Assembly (NCBI GenBank): GCA_050953005.1
Contig: JBMNLV010000003.1
Coordinates: forward strand, 124,001 to 188,000
DNA from: UBA6115 sp050953005
Lineage (GTDB): Bacteria > Bacillota > Clostridia > Christensenellales > Aristaeellaceae
Reading direction: 5' to 3'
Length of the DNA: 64,000 nucleotides
The notes beneath the pieces are model-generated. The model worked only from the letters and a program-made list of their open reading frames with translations, did no database searches and had not been told where the DNA came from. Both the position numbers and the translations under genes were made by a program. Shown here one piece after another: positions 17,009 to 26,533 of this stretch; within the stretch, counting starts at the first letter, position 1; each line of letters starts with the position of its first letter.

Positions 17009-19289
17009 TCACTTTGTCAGGGCAAGGTATAAAGAGCTGTGTTCAGGATTCACACGCTGCATGGGCAAGAGTCGGGCAAAACGGCCATGCTCATCCAATT
17101 CTACCAGACCAAGCTGCTCAAATACCAGTAGCGCCACCACCTCTTCACCCACACCGGCAGCAAAACCGGTAACCTCTCCATCCCTCAGACACCGATAAGC
17201 CCGACGAAGCCCATCCAGATCAGGTCTGAGAGTGCGCAGCATCTCTTTAAGTTCCGCGCTTTGAGGCAGGGCTTGCACGACTCCGGCACCGCAAGCCCGT
17301 CCGGCAAGCCCCGCTGTATGGTCAAAAGGTAAGCCGTCCGCGAAAATGACACGTTCATAACGCGCGAAACGCTTACGCCAGTCCGGCGCGAATACGATGG
17401 CATTAAAAGAGCGCGGGTCAGCGGCGTTCCCTGTATAAGTCTGCAAATACGGATAGCGCGCATGCAGGTCGTTCGCGGTCTTTGCCATGTAAGCAACCAA
17501 CAAGGTGCCTCGCGCGCCATGCAGTTTCTCCGGCAACGCATCCAGCTCATCAGCGGTTATCCGCGTATCTGAATAATCATCATCCGGGACCGCAGCGCAG
17601 ACCGCGCGCGCCTGCGCCCCGTCATTTGTGAAAAAAGGCGATTGTCCTGGCAAAATGGCCTTGACCATCAACTGAACGCTGACGTGGCCATTAAACTCAT
17701 TTCTCTCAACACCGCTCACCAGGGTCATTGTCTCTCCCAGAGCATCTGCCAGTTTGCCATGGCCAAAGGCGATGCCCTCTCGCACCGCGCCTTCCCGGGC
17801 AACGGTTAATTTCAGATGAGCCTGGTTGCTGCCAACGGCTCGGGCCGAAACAAAGCGGACATCCTCCATCAGGAAGACCGGAGAAGGATTGCCCAGGCCA
17901 AAAGGCGCCAGTTGTTCCAGCAAGCCAACTGTTTCCAGCGTGACCTTATCCAGTGGCAGCACGGTATCATATACAATTTCAGGAATCAAATCGCCCGTTT
18001 CTAACTGCGCGCGCACTGCTTTGTCAAAACAAGCGATAAACTCAGCCAGCTTGTCCTCCTTAAGCGCCAAACCCGCAGCCATCCGATGACCACCAAAACG
18101 GGTGAGCAGGCCTTCACAGTCTTTCAGCACATCATACAGGTCGATTTCCCCGGCACTGCGGCCTGAACCGGAAAGCTCTTCCCCATTTTTGCTTAAAACA
18201 ATACAAGGATAATTCCAACGCTCTGCCAGTTTTCCTGCAGCAAGACCAACTACACCGGGGTTCCAGTGCGGCTGATAAAGAACAATGCTTCGCTCTTTGG
18301 CTCAAATCCACATTCCTCAGCAAGGCAGCTGCTTCCTTTTGCACCAACTGCTCAACCTCACGCCGCTCGCGGTTAAGGCTGTCCAAGCGCGCAGCCAATG
18401 TCACTGCCCGCTCAGGCTCCCGGGTTAACAGCAAACTAAGCGCCTCTTGAGCGGTGGCCAGGCGACCGCCGGCGTTCAGCCGCGGCGCAATCTGGAAAGC
18501 CACATGCTCTGAATGGACCATCGCGCCTTCGCTGATGCCTGCAACACGCATCAGCTCGCGTAAACCCGGCCTGTCTGTGTGCTGCAAAGCCTTCAGTCCC
18601 AGACTGACAATGACCCGGTTTTCTCCCTGCAGTGGCACCAGGTCAGCCACGGTAGCCAGCGCAGCCAGATCCAGCCCGGTCATTGCGCGTTCAAGGCCCA
18701 ACAGAGCGCAGGACAGTTTCCAGGCTACACCGGCGCCGCACAGGGAAGGATCAGGATAATCAGCCAGTTGCGGATGGACAATTGCGTCTGCTGGCGGCAA
18801 GGTGTCCGGCAAAGTATGATGATCCGTCAGAATGACTGTCATGCCCAGTGATCGCGCCAGGCGTACCTCCTCGACCGCGGTGATGCCGCAATCTACACTG
18901 ATCAGCAGGCCAGCCTGGCCAGCCAGGGTGGTGACCGCCTCAGCGTTGATGCCATAGCCTTCAGTCAATCGGGCAGGGATATAGGAAAAGGCCCGGATGC
19001 CCAGGGCCTCGAGGGTTTCTATAACAATCGCGCTGGCACACACACCGTCCGCGTCATAATCGCCATATACTGCAACAACTTGCCCTTTTTTTGCTGCTTC
19101 ATGAATCAAAACACATGCCTTGTCCATGCCGCCAAGCAACATAGGGTCATACAGCTGTGCCGCGGACGGGTTCAAAAAATCCGCTGCCTGAGCAGATGTA
19201 GTGATGCCGCGGGCGCACAGCAAGGATGCCAGGTAGTCCGGGTAACCTGGCAACTGGCAGGGGGTAGCGCGCGCAGTCAACTTTTGCAT
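17009..19289 (-). pseudogene. recJ: Single-stranded-DNA exonuclease RecJ, interrupted by a frameshift
   Basis: Two frames on the minus strand together make one RecJ. The first (from ATG 19289, AAAGGA upstream) has the DHH domain: VAVYGDYDADGVCASAI, SVDCGIT and LTDHHTLPDTLPPADAIVHPQ. The second (to 17009) has the DHHA1 part with FGGHRMAAGLAL. They should join near 18286-18297: before it the frame reads LRNVDLSQRA, after a shift it reads SIVLYQPHWNPGVVGLAAGK, a strong RecJ motif. One extra base (an AA where one A would restore the frame) explains it. Real inactivation or a sequence error cannot be separated from the sequence alone. Confidence 0.88.
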
Positions 19290-19312
19290 AGGTTCCTTTC
19301 AATTCAATGAAC

Positions 19313-19342
19313 AAAAAGGGCGCCTTTCCGGGAAAGGCGCCC
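19313..19342 (-). terminator. Intrinsic terminator between secF and recJ
   Basis: A perfect 12-bp stem, GGGCGCCTTTCC (19318-19329) and GGAAAGGCGCCC (19331-19342), followed on the minus strand by five T. It ends the secDF transcript and separates it from recJ-relA-dtd-hemZ. Confidence 0.85.
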
Positions 19343-19351
19343 GGGTGAAGC

Positions 19352-19990
19352 TTACCTGCGGGTTCTGCTGCGGAAAGTAAAAGCAGCCCACACAGAAGGT
19401 GTAATCAAACGGATGGACAACACCGAAGCGATCAGCCCCGTGACCAATGGCAGCAAGGTTCCGGCCATGATCAGGTTGCCGCTGACCAGGAAGGCCAGGA
19501 GTATCAGGACGGCCACTGTCAGGGTCAAAAGAAACAGCGGTTTTACCTGTTTCAGCGCCTGCTGCGCAGCCATCTGACGGGTGTAATCACGCGCGGCATT
19601 GGTACGCACAAGCTTGCGTGCAGCACGCAGCCAGGGGATAGTAAAGCAATATGTCATGGCAGTACCGGCCAGCAGGAAAGCCGGCGTATAAACGCTCAGT
19701 TTCAGGGCTGGGCTGACAATAGCGCAAAGCGCGAAAGACAGCAATTGGTCATGCAACACCGCAATAGCCAATGTCAGACCTCCGGCCAGACTGTAGCGCA
19801 GCCAGCCAAACATGAAGGAGACCGCTACCATCAGGATGATGGTCAGGAACAGGGATGGGTAATCCATTGTGGCCTGCGCACCATAGTGAAACTTCATGCC
19901 AAGGTTGAGCAGCGTCATCACCAGGGCTGCCAAGACCACCAGAGCAGAAACAATAATCGCTTGGAACGCTGTTTTATGAATGCGCATCAT
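19352..19990 (-). CDS. secF: SecF-like protein export membrane protein, short and divergent
   Basis: A 212-aa membrane protein with about six hydrophobic segments. It begins MMRIHKTAFQAIIVSALVVLA and ends with TGLIASVLSIRLITPSVWAAF, like SecF, and follows secD directly. Typical SecF is ~300 aa. The short length means that the periplasmic head is almost absent: only ~15 residues lie between the first helices. The SecF transmembrane motif with Asp (DTIVVFDRIREN in typical members) is replaced by TYCFTIPWLRAARKL. The role in protein export is inferred from position and weak similarity. Confidence 0.7.
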   Translation of the reverse strand: MMRIHKTAFQAIIVSALVVLAALVMTLLNLGMKFHYGAQATMDYPSLFLTIILMVAVSFMFGWLRYSLAGGLTLAIAVLHDQLLSFALCAIVSPALKLSVYTPAFLLAGTAMTYCFTIPWLRAARKLVRTNAARDYTRQMAAQQALKQVKPLFLLTLTVAVLILLAFLVSGNLIMAGTLLPLVTGLIASVLSIRLITPSVWAAFTFRSRTRR

Positions 19991-21324
19991 CAGGCCTCCT
20001 TCTTGTTTGTCAATCCGGCGGTATACAGGGATGTCCTGCCGCCAAACAGCCAGACAGTTTCGTTAAACAGCACGCGCAGCAGAACATGTGTAATGGCCAA
20101 CCCGATCAACAACGAAACAGCAAACACCTCGCCAAAGAGCCTGACAAGCCCCTGGTCAAGGATGATCAGCACAACACTGAGCAGAATCAGCCCGGTAAAG
20201 ATGTCCAGCGAAGCATGCCCCTCGTTGGCATAGCCATCCTTCAGCGCCTGACGCACAGAGCGCCCTGCCTGCACATCGCAATGAACCCCCTGGTACAAAT
20301 TAAAGAAAGCAAAAAACGTGACAAAGAACGCCAGTTGGATCGCCACCAGTGTCAGCATCGTAAAGCCGGCCCCCATCAATGCCGCGAAGAACCAAGAAAA
20401 GGCCATTTGCAGCAACAGCAGCCAGGCTGCCACAACGCCTCCCAAGCGGAAGCGTACGATAAAATACAACGCAATCATCACAAACAGAGCGCTCAATGCA
20501 TACAGCAGGACGGTCTGCACCTTGGCTCCCATCAAAGGCTGTCCCTGGACACCCTCTTCCAGAAGACTCAAAGCAAAAGGCAGTGTGCCCGAGCGCATCA
20601 AAACCATGTTGTCACGCGCCATGTCCAGCGAAGCCATGGGGATATACACTATCCCCTGCGTAATGGGCTCCTCGATGCGGGGGCTGACTACTACCTCGCC
20701 ATCAAGCTTAAGGGTTAGGCTCTGGCCGGCCAATTCTGTGGACTTGCGCGCAAAGGCCTCCTTGCCGAAATCATCAAACACCAAAGACAACACGATATTG
20801 TTGCCTGTCGCATCGGCATGACCAATGTTGACATCAGTCACATTGCTGCCATCCATAAAGACCTCGCCAGCAGGATCGGTAAAGGTGAATTCACCCTTGG
20901 CGCTGAGTATATCGCCCAGGTGGTCGATATCTGCGCTTTTGGGCAAGGTCACCTGCAGCCTGCTTTCCTTGATCTCTACCGCTGCGTCTGTCCACCCCAG
21001 CTCACGCAAACGTTTTGACAGCACACTCACTGCGGATTCCAGATCTTCCTTGGAGACTTCACCCTCCATTTCGGGGCTCAGGCTGCTGACCAAGGTCTCC
21101 CCAAGTTCGGCACCGGGCACCAGGGCTTCGCGCCATTTGCTGGTCTCGCTGGGTGTAGGTAGCCAGGGTAACAGGTTGTACAGACCCTGAGAATCTATCT
21201 TGCGTCCGGTAATCCCCAGGGCAACAAAAATGACAGTCAACACCAGGGCAACCGCCAGCGTCAGCGCTGCGACAGCCTTGCGGTTCACCGTAAGTTTCTT
21301 TCCGGTTTTTTTCTTCTTTGCCAT
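19990..21324 (-). CDS. secD: SecD-like protein export membrane protein, divergent
   Basis: A 444-aa protein with a Lys-rich N-terminus, one N-terminal helix, an extracytoplasmic domain (~45-260, with a SecD-like GEFTFTDPAGEVF and FDDFGKEAFARKST...GEVVVSPRIEEPITQG) and a C-terminal block of about five helices. The C-terminal block aligns with SecD (AGRSVRQALKDGYANEGHASLD), but the family motif DANVLIFERIRE reads FAFFNLYQGVHC, so the proton-relay Asp is missing. The secF start and secD stop overlap. SecDF normally uses proton flow to pull exported proteins through the translocon. Confidence 0.78.
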   Translation of the reverse strand: MAKKKKTGKKLTVNRKAVAALTLAVALVLTVIFVALGITGRKIDSQGLYNLLPWLPTPSETSKWREALVPGAELGETLVSSLSPEMEGEVSKEDLESAVSVLSKRLRELGWTDAAVEIKESRLQVTLPKSADIDHLGDILSAKGEFTFTDPAGEVFMDGSNVTDVNIGHADATGNNIVLSLVFDDFGKEAFARKSTELAGQSLTLKLDGEVVVSPRIEEPITQGIVYIPMASLDMARDNMVLMRSGTLPFALSLLEEGVQGQPLMGAKVQTVLLYALSALFVMIALYFIVRFRLGGVVAAWLLLLQMAFSWFFAALMGAGFTMLTLVAIQLAFFVTFFAFFNLYQGVHCDVQAGRSVRQALKDGYANEGHASLDIFTGLILLSVVLIILDQGLVRLFGEVFAVSLLIGLAITHVLLRVLFNETVWLFGGRTSLYTAGLTNKKEA

Positions 21325-21369
21325 ATTTTTCTTCCTTCCGTTTGTTCATATTGCGCACCGGAAGCCAGC

Positions 21370-21669
21370 TTACCCGGCTTCATCCGGATAGTGGAAGGCC
21401 TGATAGTTTTGCCGATGAAAGGGAAGACCCGGCATCAGCTGATAATCTTCAACACGGCGACAGGCCGCAACATGCAGCAGGATAACAGACGGTGCCCGCA
21501 GCCTGGCTATGGGCTTTGGGCCGTCCTCACTGGCAGGCACCGGTATCGCACTGAAGGACTGAATGCGCAGGGGATACGGACGCGGCTCAGTCTGTTGATG
21601 CGCCATCAAACCAAGCAACAGGCACAAAGCGGCACAGCATAAAACCAGCCAAAACAGACGCCTGAGCAC
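21370..21669 (-). CDS. Small predicted membrane-anchored protein, unknown
   Basis: 99 aa. The first ~22 residues are strongly hydrophobic (LFWLVLCCAALCLLLGLMA) and follow a short basic start, so it is likely anchored or secreted. The rest contains Pro and His but no motif I recognise. It lies 45 bp upstream of secD on the same strand and may share its transcript. No homologue is claimed. Confidence 0.5.
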   Translation of the reverse strand: MLRRLFWLVLCCAALCLLLGLMAHQQTEPRPYPLRIQSFSAIPVPASEDGPKPIARLRAPSVILLHVAACRRVEDYQLMPGLPFHRQNYQAFHYPDEAG

Positions 21670-21741
21670 TGCCGATCCCTCCTTTTCACAACGATGGCGA
21701 TATTATATCCAGTTTATGCCACGCTGTAAAGCAAGGCGGCG

Positions 21742-21771
21742 TTGACACCATCGCCCGTCCTGCCCTACAAT
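21742..21771 (+). promoter_or_regulatory. Candidate sigma-A promoter of the SDR gene
   Basis: TTGACA (21742-21747) and TACAAT (21766-21771) with an 18-bp spacer, 25 bp upstream of the SDR start codon. Confidence 0.6.
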
Positions 21772-21796
21772 TCCTGTTAGAAAGGCGGTCTTTTTA

Positions 21797-22510
21797 ATGA
21801 AAACGTCCCTGGTAACAGGAGGTTCCCGCGGAATTGGCAAAGCGATTGTACAGCACCTGTCACAAACGGGCTGGCAGGTCGTTTTTTCCTATTGCCATTC
21901 ACAAGATGCCGCCATGTCACTGGCTAAACAGACCGGTGCGTATGCCATCCGGGCCGACCTGCGCAAGGAGGATCAGGCTCAGGCTCTGGCAGAGCAAGCC
22001 ATCCGCGTCCTGGGACATTTGGATTCCGCGGTGTTCAATGCCGGTATCAGTATAAGCGGCTTGTTGCAGGACATGAGCGCAACGCAGTGGGACGAGGTGT
22101 TTTCCGTCAATCTGCGCGGCGCCTTTCTTACAGCCCGGCCGGTCATCTCTCACATGGTATCCAGGAAAACAGGCAGCCTGCTGCTGATATCCTCCATATG
22201 GGGCTTGCGTGGCGCATCCTGTGAGGCGTCCTACGCAGCCAGCAAAGCCGGTTTGATCGGCCTGGCCGCTTCCCTGGCACAGGAACTTGGGCCTTGCGGC
22301 ATCCGTGTCAATAGCCTGGCACCCGGGGCAATTGCGACCGATATGCTCAATGAATACACAGCTGACGAACGCAATGCGTTGGCGGAGCGTTGCCTGCTCA
22401 AACGCCTCGGCGCGCCGGAGGAGGTCGCCAAAGCAGCCGCCTTCCTGCTCAGTCAAGAGGCCTCATACATCACCGGCCAGACACTGAGCGTGGACGGCGG
22501 ATTAATCTGA
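21797..22510 (+). CDS. Short-chain dehydrogenase/reductase, FabG-like
   Basis: A 237-aa classical SDR. The NAD(P) site TGGSRGIG is at the N-terminus, NAG at ~81-83, and the catalytic SS...YAASK tetrad in the middle (LISSIWGLRGASCEASYAASKAG). The C-terminus ITGQTLSVDGG is typical of FabG, the 3-oxoacyl-ACP reductase. No fatty acid synthesis genes are nearby, so it may be a FabG paralogue with another substrate. It stands alone, with its own promoter; an IS inserted 18 bp after its stop. Confidence 0.85.
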   Translation: MKTSLVTGGSRGIGKAIVQHLSQTGWQVVFSYCHSQDAAMSLAKQTGAYAIRADLRKEDQAQALAEQAIRVLGHLDSAVFNAGISISGLLQDMSATQWDEVFSVNLRGAFLTARPVISHMVSRKTGSLLLISSIWGLRGASCEASYAASKAGLIGLAASLAQELGPCGIRVNSLAPGAIATDMLNEYTADERNALAERCLLKRLGAPEEVAKAAAFLLSQEASYITGQTLSVDGGLI

Positions 22511-22528
22511 CAGACTATAGAATCAATT

Positions 22529-24159
22529 AGTGTCTCCTGAATAACCAACAATTCAGCCACACAGGCACGCCAACGGTACCGGCGTGTCTGTTTTTGTGCT
22601 TTCCGACCGGCGAAATAGCGCTGCCAAAAAGAGCCAAATGTAGAGCCTCAGCCGCCTGAACAGGTTCCGGGTCAGGATGGCGGCATGAATGTCCACCTCG
22701 CTGGTGTGTTTCTGCCGCATCATCACCAGATCAAGCCCATATCGGCGCTTGCAAACACCGATACATCCCTCAATATGACTCCGCTCTCCTGACTCCTGTC
22801 GCTCCAGTGCCAGCGCTTCCTCATACACCTGTCGGTCTTTGGGTGGTCGTCCCAGTTTGGGACCATTCAACCGGATGCCACGCTCCCTGCACCAGGTGAG
22901 ATTCTCCCTCGTTCGGTAGATCCTGTCTACCAGTCCCCGCTCCGGATAGTGGCCCGTTTGCTCCTTGTATCGCTCCATCGAAGCCATCAGTGTTTTGCTT
23001 TCGTTGAAGGCATCCCACGAGATTTCCTCAATCCTCGCATAGCCATCGCTCAGGCTCAGCGCCACCTTCGCACCGAACTCCACCGACACTGCCGCCTTGC
23101 CCCGAACAATCGGTCGCACCCAGGGCTGGTGCAGGCTTACAATCCGGTCATCCACCCGGTGCGTATTGCTGTCATACATCTCCTGCTGCTGCGCGTACAG
23201 CAGCTGGATCACTGCCATGCGCTCCAGCTCCTTTGCGCTCAGCGCGTCCGGATATTTGCTCAGGATGGCTTCCAGATAACCGAGGTTCCGTTTGACATAG
23301 CCCAGCTGCTGACGAATCGCTTTGCGAATCTTCTTGCGCGTTGGTTTCCGGTCCCGGGCAAACCGCAGCCAGTCCCGCCTGGCCAGGTTCCGGTAGGTTC
23401 TGGGCTTATTACCTTCCGTTGCGCCTGCCTTGTGCGCTGTATCAATCATCCCTTCCAGCAGCTCCCGCCCTTCGTTGAGCAGCGAAGCATCGGTGGGAAA
23501 ACGGATGTTCTGCGGAACACAGGTCGCGTCCAGGATCAGCGTCCCTCGGTTGACCGGGCCTCCTCCCTCACTGTCAGCGTCATCATGATTGTCGTCATCG
23601 GAACCAGGCTCCTTTTCTGCTTTCACCTTTTTACGGCCAATCACATAGTCATTCAACTCTGACAACATCTCCGGCGTGATCCGCTCCCGAAACCACGTCA
23701 TCACGCTGGGGTCAAAGGGCCTGACGTTGGTATATTCCGCAAACCCCAGGAAGTACTGCAGATAGGGGTTCTCCCGGATCTCTTCCACCGTGTCCTCATC
23801 TGAAAAACCATAGCGCTTCTTGATAATCAAAGAGCCGATGGCCATCCGGGCCGACTTTGCCGGCTTCCCCTCCCGGGGGTTGCTAAACAGTGCAGCATAC
23901 CGCTCCTCAAAGACTTCCCAGGGGATGAGCTCCGACATCCTTACCCATCTGTTCTCGGAATTCAGCCTGACGCCACCAAACAGCGTCGCGTCTTCAAAAA
24001 AGGTCGCCTGGCGTGCTTTCTTCTCGTACATACCGTTTCATCTCCAGTTCAAGTGCAAGGGTTTTGCGTGCTTTCTGCAATTATCCTTGCACACATGATA
24101 CCAGAAAATGGCCGGAAGATGTGGATTTGTCTTGTGTTTGGAGTTGTTCAGCAGACACC
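22529..24159 (-). mobile_element. IS5/IS1182-type insertion sequence
   Basis: A ~1.63-kb element. The left end AGTGTCTCCTGAATAAC and the reverse complement of the right end GGTGTCTGCTGAACAAC match at 14 of 17 positions. The same 4-bp palindrome AATT flanks both ends (22525-22528 and 24160-24163), a likely target duplication. It lies between the SDR gene and nrdR and encodes one intact transposase. Confidence 0.8.
22553..24031 (-). CDS. IS5/IS1182-type DDE transposase
   Basis: A 492-aa transposase. Residues ~55-125 form the DUF772-type N-domain (ARMAIGSLIIKKRYGFSDEDTVEEIRENPYLQYFLGF). The catalytic core has D in LILDATCVPQNIRFPTD, D in RGLVDRIYRTREN and E in RSHIEGCIGVCKRRYGLD, so it looks complete and in one frame. 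An acidic insert (~150-165) is probably a linker. It fills the IS from end to end. No frameshift or stop is seen, so the copy may be active. Confidence 0.9.
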   Translation of the reverse strand: MYEKKARQATFFEDATLFGGVRLNSENRWVRMSELIPWEVFEERYAALFSNPREGKPAKSARMAIGSLIIKKRYGFSDEDTVEEIRENPYLQYFLGFAEYTNVRPFDPSVMTWFRERITPEMLSELNDYVIGRKKVKAEKEPGSDDDNHDDADSEGGGPVNRGTLILDATCVPQNIRFPTDASLLNEGRELLEGMIDTAHKAGATEGNKPRTYRNLARRDWLRFARDRKPTRKKIRKAIRQQLGYVKRNLGYLEAILSKYPDALSAKELERMAVIQLLYAQQQEMYDSNTHRVDDRIVSLHQPWVRPIVRGKAAVSVEFGAKVALSLSDGYARIEEISWDAFNESKTLMASMERYKEQTGHYPERGLVDRIYRTRENLTWCRERGIRLNGPKLGRPPKDRQVYEEALALERQESGERSHIEGCIGVCKRRYGLDLVMMRQKHTSEVDIHAAILTRNLFRRLRLYIWLFLAALFRRSESTKTDTPVPLACLCG

Positions 24160-24168
24160 AATTATTGT

Positions 24169-24639
24169 TCAGGATGTTAAGCTGTTATTTTCTTTCATCA
24201 ACCGGTTAAGCTCATGCATGAAGGTAGGAATATCGGTAAACTGGCGGTAGACCGACGCGAAGCGGATGTAGGCCACCTCGTCCAGCTTGCGCAGGGCCTC
24301 CATGACCATCTCGCCAATCTTGCTGGTGGGAATTTCACGCTGCATGCTGTTGTAGCAAACCTGTTCAATATGGGCGACCACCGTGTCGATATCCCCTGCG
24401 GTCACCGGGCGTTTATGGCAGGCGTGAACAATGCCATCGCGGATTTTGCCAGCGTCAAAGACCTCGCGCGTTTGATCCTTTTTAATGACCAACAGCTGGA
24501 CAGTCTCGACCTTTTCGTAGGTCGTAAAGCGTTTGCCGCAGGCAATGCACTCCCGCCGCCGGCGGATGCTGGCACCGTCGTCCGTTGGGCGTGAATCCAC
24601 TACACGGCTGTCCTCAGAATGGCAAAACTGGCATTTCAT
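24169..24639 (-). CDS. nrdR: Transcriptional repressor NrdR
   Basis: 156 aa, full length. The N-terminus carries the zinc ribbon (MKCQFC and CIACGKRF), followed by an ATP-cone domain (LLVIKKDQTREVFDAGKIRDGIVHACHKRPV). NrdR binds NrdR boxes and represses ribonucleotide reductase genes according to ATP/dATP. Its stop codon lies only 5 bp from the AATT at the edge of the IS, so the insertion just spared the coding region but may have removed its native terminator. Confidence 0.96.
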   Translation of the reverse strand: MKCQFCHSEDSRVVDSRPTDDGASIRRRRECIACGKRFTTYEKVETVQLLVIKKDQTREVFDAGKIRDGIVHACHKRPVTAGDIDTVVAHIEQVCYNSMQREIPTSKIGEMVMEALRKLDEVAYIRFASVYRQFTDIPTFMHELNRLMKENNSLTS

Positions 24640-24680
24640 ATGCTCACATCCTTATTGAAATCAATATGATTATAACCAAT

Positions 24681-25451
24681 TCAGCCCTCTTTGTCCATCA
24701 GCCATGGCTCATTCAGCCAGCTAAACCAATCTCCCACGTCCATATCCCAAACGGTTCGAAGGTTTTCCCGGGCAAACACGCTGTCCATTGGGCCGCAAGC
24801 CACTAAGCGGCCCTGCTTCATGAAAATCGCGTGGGTACCATAGCGCCTGGCCAATTGCAGATTATGTACCACAGACAATACTGCCCTGCCGGGCGTTCGC
24901 AGCCAATCACGCAACGTATCAAAAATAGTCCTTTGATAGGCCAGGTCCAGGTGGCTTGCAGGCTCATCCAGCAGCAGCAAGCTGGTTCCCTGCGCAAATA
25001 CCTGGGCTAAAAAAGCCCGTTGCAGCTCTCCGCCTGAAAGGGTCAGCACATTTTGCCGGCGCAAGCCGCTTAGCCCGCACAGCGCCAGGGCTTCATCCAC
25101 CATGCGCTTGCCATCGGGATCCGCATGTGACAGGAAAGACTGATGCGCATAACGCCCCATGCTGACGAGCTGCTCCACCGTATAGGGGTAACCAAGGCTA
25201 TGGTTCTGGTGAAGCACACCCATCCGAAGCGCAATCTCTTTGGTTTTCAGCCTGGCGGTATCCTCACCATCCAGATAAACCCTGCCCTGATATCGCAACG
25301 TTTTGGCAATTGCTTTGAGCAAGGTGGACTTGCCTGCGCCATTGGGGCCGGCCAACATCATCCACTGGCCATTGAGCACTTCAAAGCTGACATCACTGAC
25401 TGCTTCAAAGTTTTTAAAGCTGACTGATACCCCTTCAACGCGCAGCATCAT
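24681..25451 (-). CDS. btuD: Cobalamin/iron-siderophore ABC transporter ATP-binding protein
   Basis: About 256 aa with Walker A GPNGAGKST, Q-loop in VLHQNHSLGYPYTVEQLV, signature LSGGELQRAFLAQ, Walker B LLLLDEPASHLD and H-loop VVHNLQLARR: a complete FecCD-type ATPase. AGGAGG lies ~7 bp upstream of the ATG at 25451, which overlaps the permease stop (ATGA). The riboswitch ahead of the operon suggests corrinoid as substrate. The gene symbol is given by context. Confidence 0.9.
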   Translation of the reverse strand: MMLRVEGVSVSFKNFEAVSDVSFEVLNGQWMMLAGPNGAGKSTLLKAIAKTLRYQGRVYLDGEDTARLKTKEIALRMGVLHQNHSLGYPYTVEQLVSMGRYAHQSFLSHADPDGKRMVDEALALCGLSGLRRQNVLTLSGGELQRAFLAQVFAQGTSLLLLDEPASHLDLAYQRTIFDTLRDWLRTPGRAVLSVVHNLQLARRYGTHAIFMKQGRLVACGPMDSVFARENLRTVWDMDVGDWFSWLNEPWLMDKEG

Positions 25452-26533
25452 CAGGCAGCCCTCCTGCGGGTATTGGCCAGAATGAACACAAAAAATACTG
25501 CGCCAATCAGACTGGTGACCACGCCCAGGGGCAGTTCGACCGGGCTGAGCAGAGTGCGCGCCATTAAATCGCACAGCATCAGGAAAACACCGCCCAGCAA
25601 CAGGCTGGTGATCAGCAGGCGCTTATGCGCCGGACCCATAATCAGCCGGCTGATATGCGGAATGACCAAGCCCACAAAACCGATGGAGCCGCCAATGGAC
25701 ACACTCACGCCAATCAGCACGGAGACCGCCGCCATCACGGTCAATTTGACCCGGCGAACCGATACGCCAATCGCGCGCGCGTTTTCCTCCCCCAAGGCAA
25801 AGGCATCCAGCTCCCGCGCGTGCGCCAGCAGCGCCAGACCACACACAACCAATGCCAGCAATACAAATAACGCCTCCGCATAGCCGGCGCCCGAAAGAGA
25901 ACCCAGGGTCCAAAAGGTCAGGCTGCGCAGCCGGGGGCCGGAAAAGGAGATCAGCAAACTCATCAGCGAACCCATAAACATGGTCAGGATGACGCCGATC
26001 AGGATGATGGTGTTGGTCGCCAAAGAGCGGTCCAGTGCGAAAGCCAGGAACAGCACCAGCAGGAGTGTCAAAAACGCAAAGAAAACCGACAGCACCGCCG
26101 TGCCGGCAAGCGGCAGCATGGGCAGCTGTATGCCCATCAGGATGGCCAGCATCGCTCCCAGAGAAGCGCCGGAAGACACACCCAGCGTAGCGCCATCCGC
26201 CAGCGGATTGCGCAGCAGCCCTTGCATCGCCGCACCGCACAAGGACAAGGCAGCGCCCACCAAGAACACGCTGATGACGCGCGGCAGGCGCACTGTGAGG
26301 ATAATGACCGCCTGCGTGTTCCCGGTCAGATCCCGCCCCAGCATACCATCCCAAAGAATGGAGGCGGTCCTGTCCAGAGGGATGGGCACGCTGCCCAGCG
26401 CCACACATACCAATCCGGTGAGGATCACCAGCGTCAGCATACCTGCCACCCACCACACCATCGTTGCGGTCCCGCGCGGCGTACAATCCGCCGCGCGGGG
26501 ATGCTTCAGCGCTGTGCCAGGCTCATTTGCCAT
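25451..26533 (-). CDS. btuC: FecCD-family ABC transporter permease (BtuC-like)
   Basis: About 360 aa with ~9-10 membrane segments. Typical FecCD motifs are present: RLPRVISVFLVGAALSLCGAAMQGLLRNPLADGATLGVSSGASLGA and GSIGFVGLVIPHISR (the coupling-helix region). It forms the membrane channel with the ATPase and binding protein on either side. ATG 26533 is preferred over the TTG at 26539; it overlaps the binding-protein stop by 11 bp. Confidence 0.92.
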   Translation of the reverse strand: MANEPGTALKHPRAADCTPRGTATMVWWVAGMLTLVILTGLVCVALGSVPIPLDRTASILWDGMLGRDLTGNTQAVIILTVRLPRVISVFLVGAALSLCGAAMQGLLRNPLADGATLGVSSGASLGAMLAILMGIQLPMLPLAGTAVLSVFFAFLTLLLVLFLAFALDRSLATNTIILIGVILTMFMGSLMSLLISFSGPRLRSLTFWTLGSLSGAGYAEALFVLLALVVCGLALLAHARELDAFALGEENARAIGVSVRRVKLTVMAAVSVLIGVSVSIGGSIGFVGLVIPHISRLIMGPAHKRLLITSLLLGGVFLMLCDLMARTLLSPVELPLGVVTSLIGAVFFVFILANTRRRAA

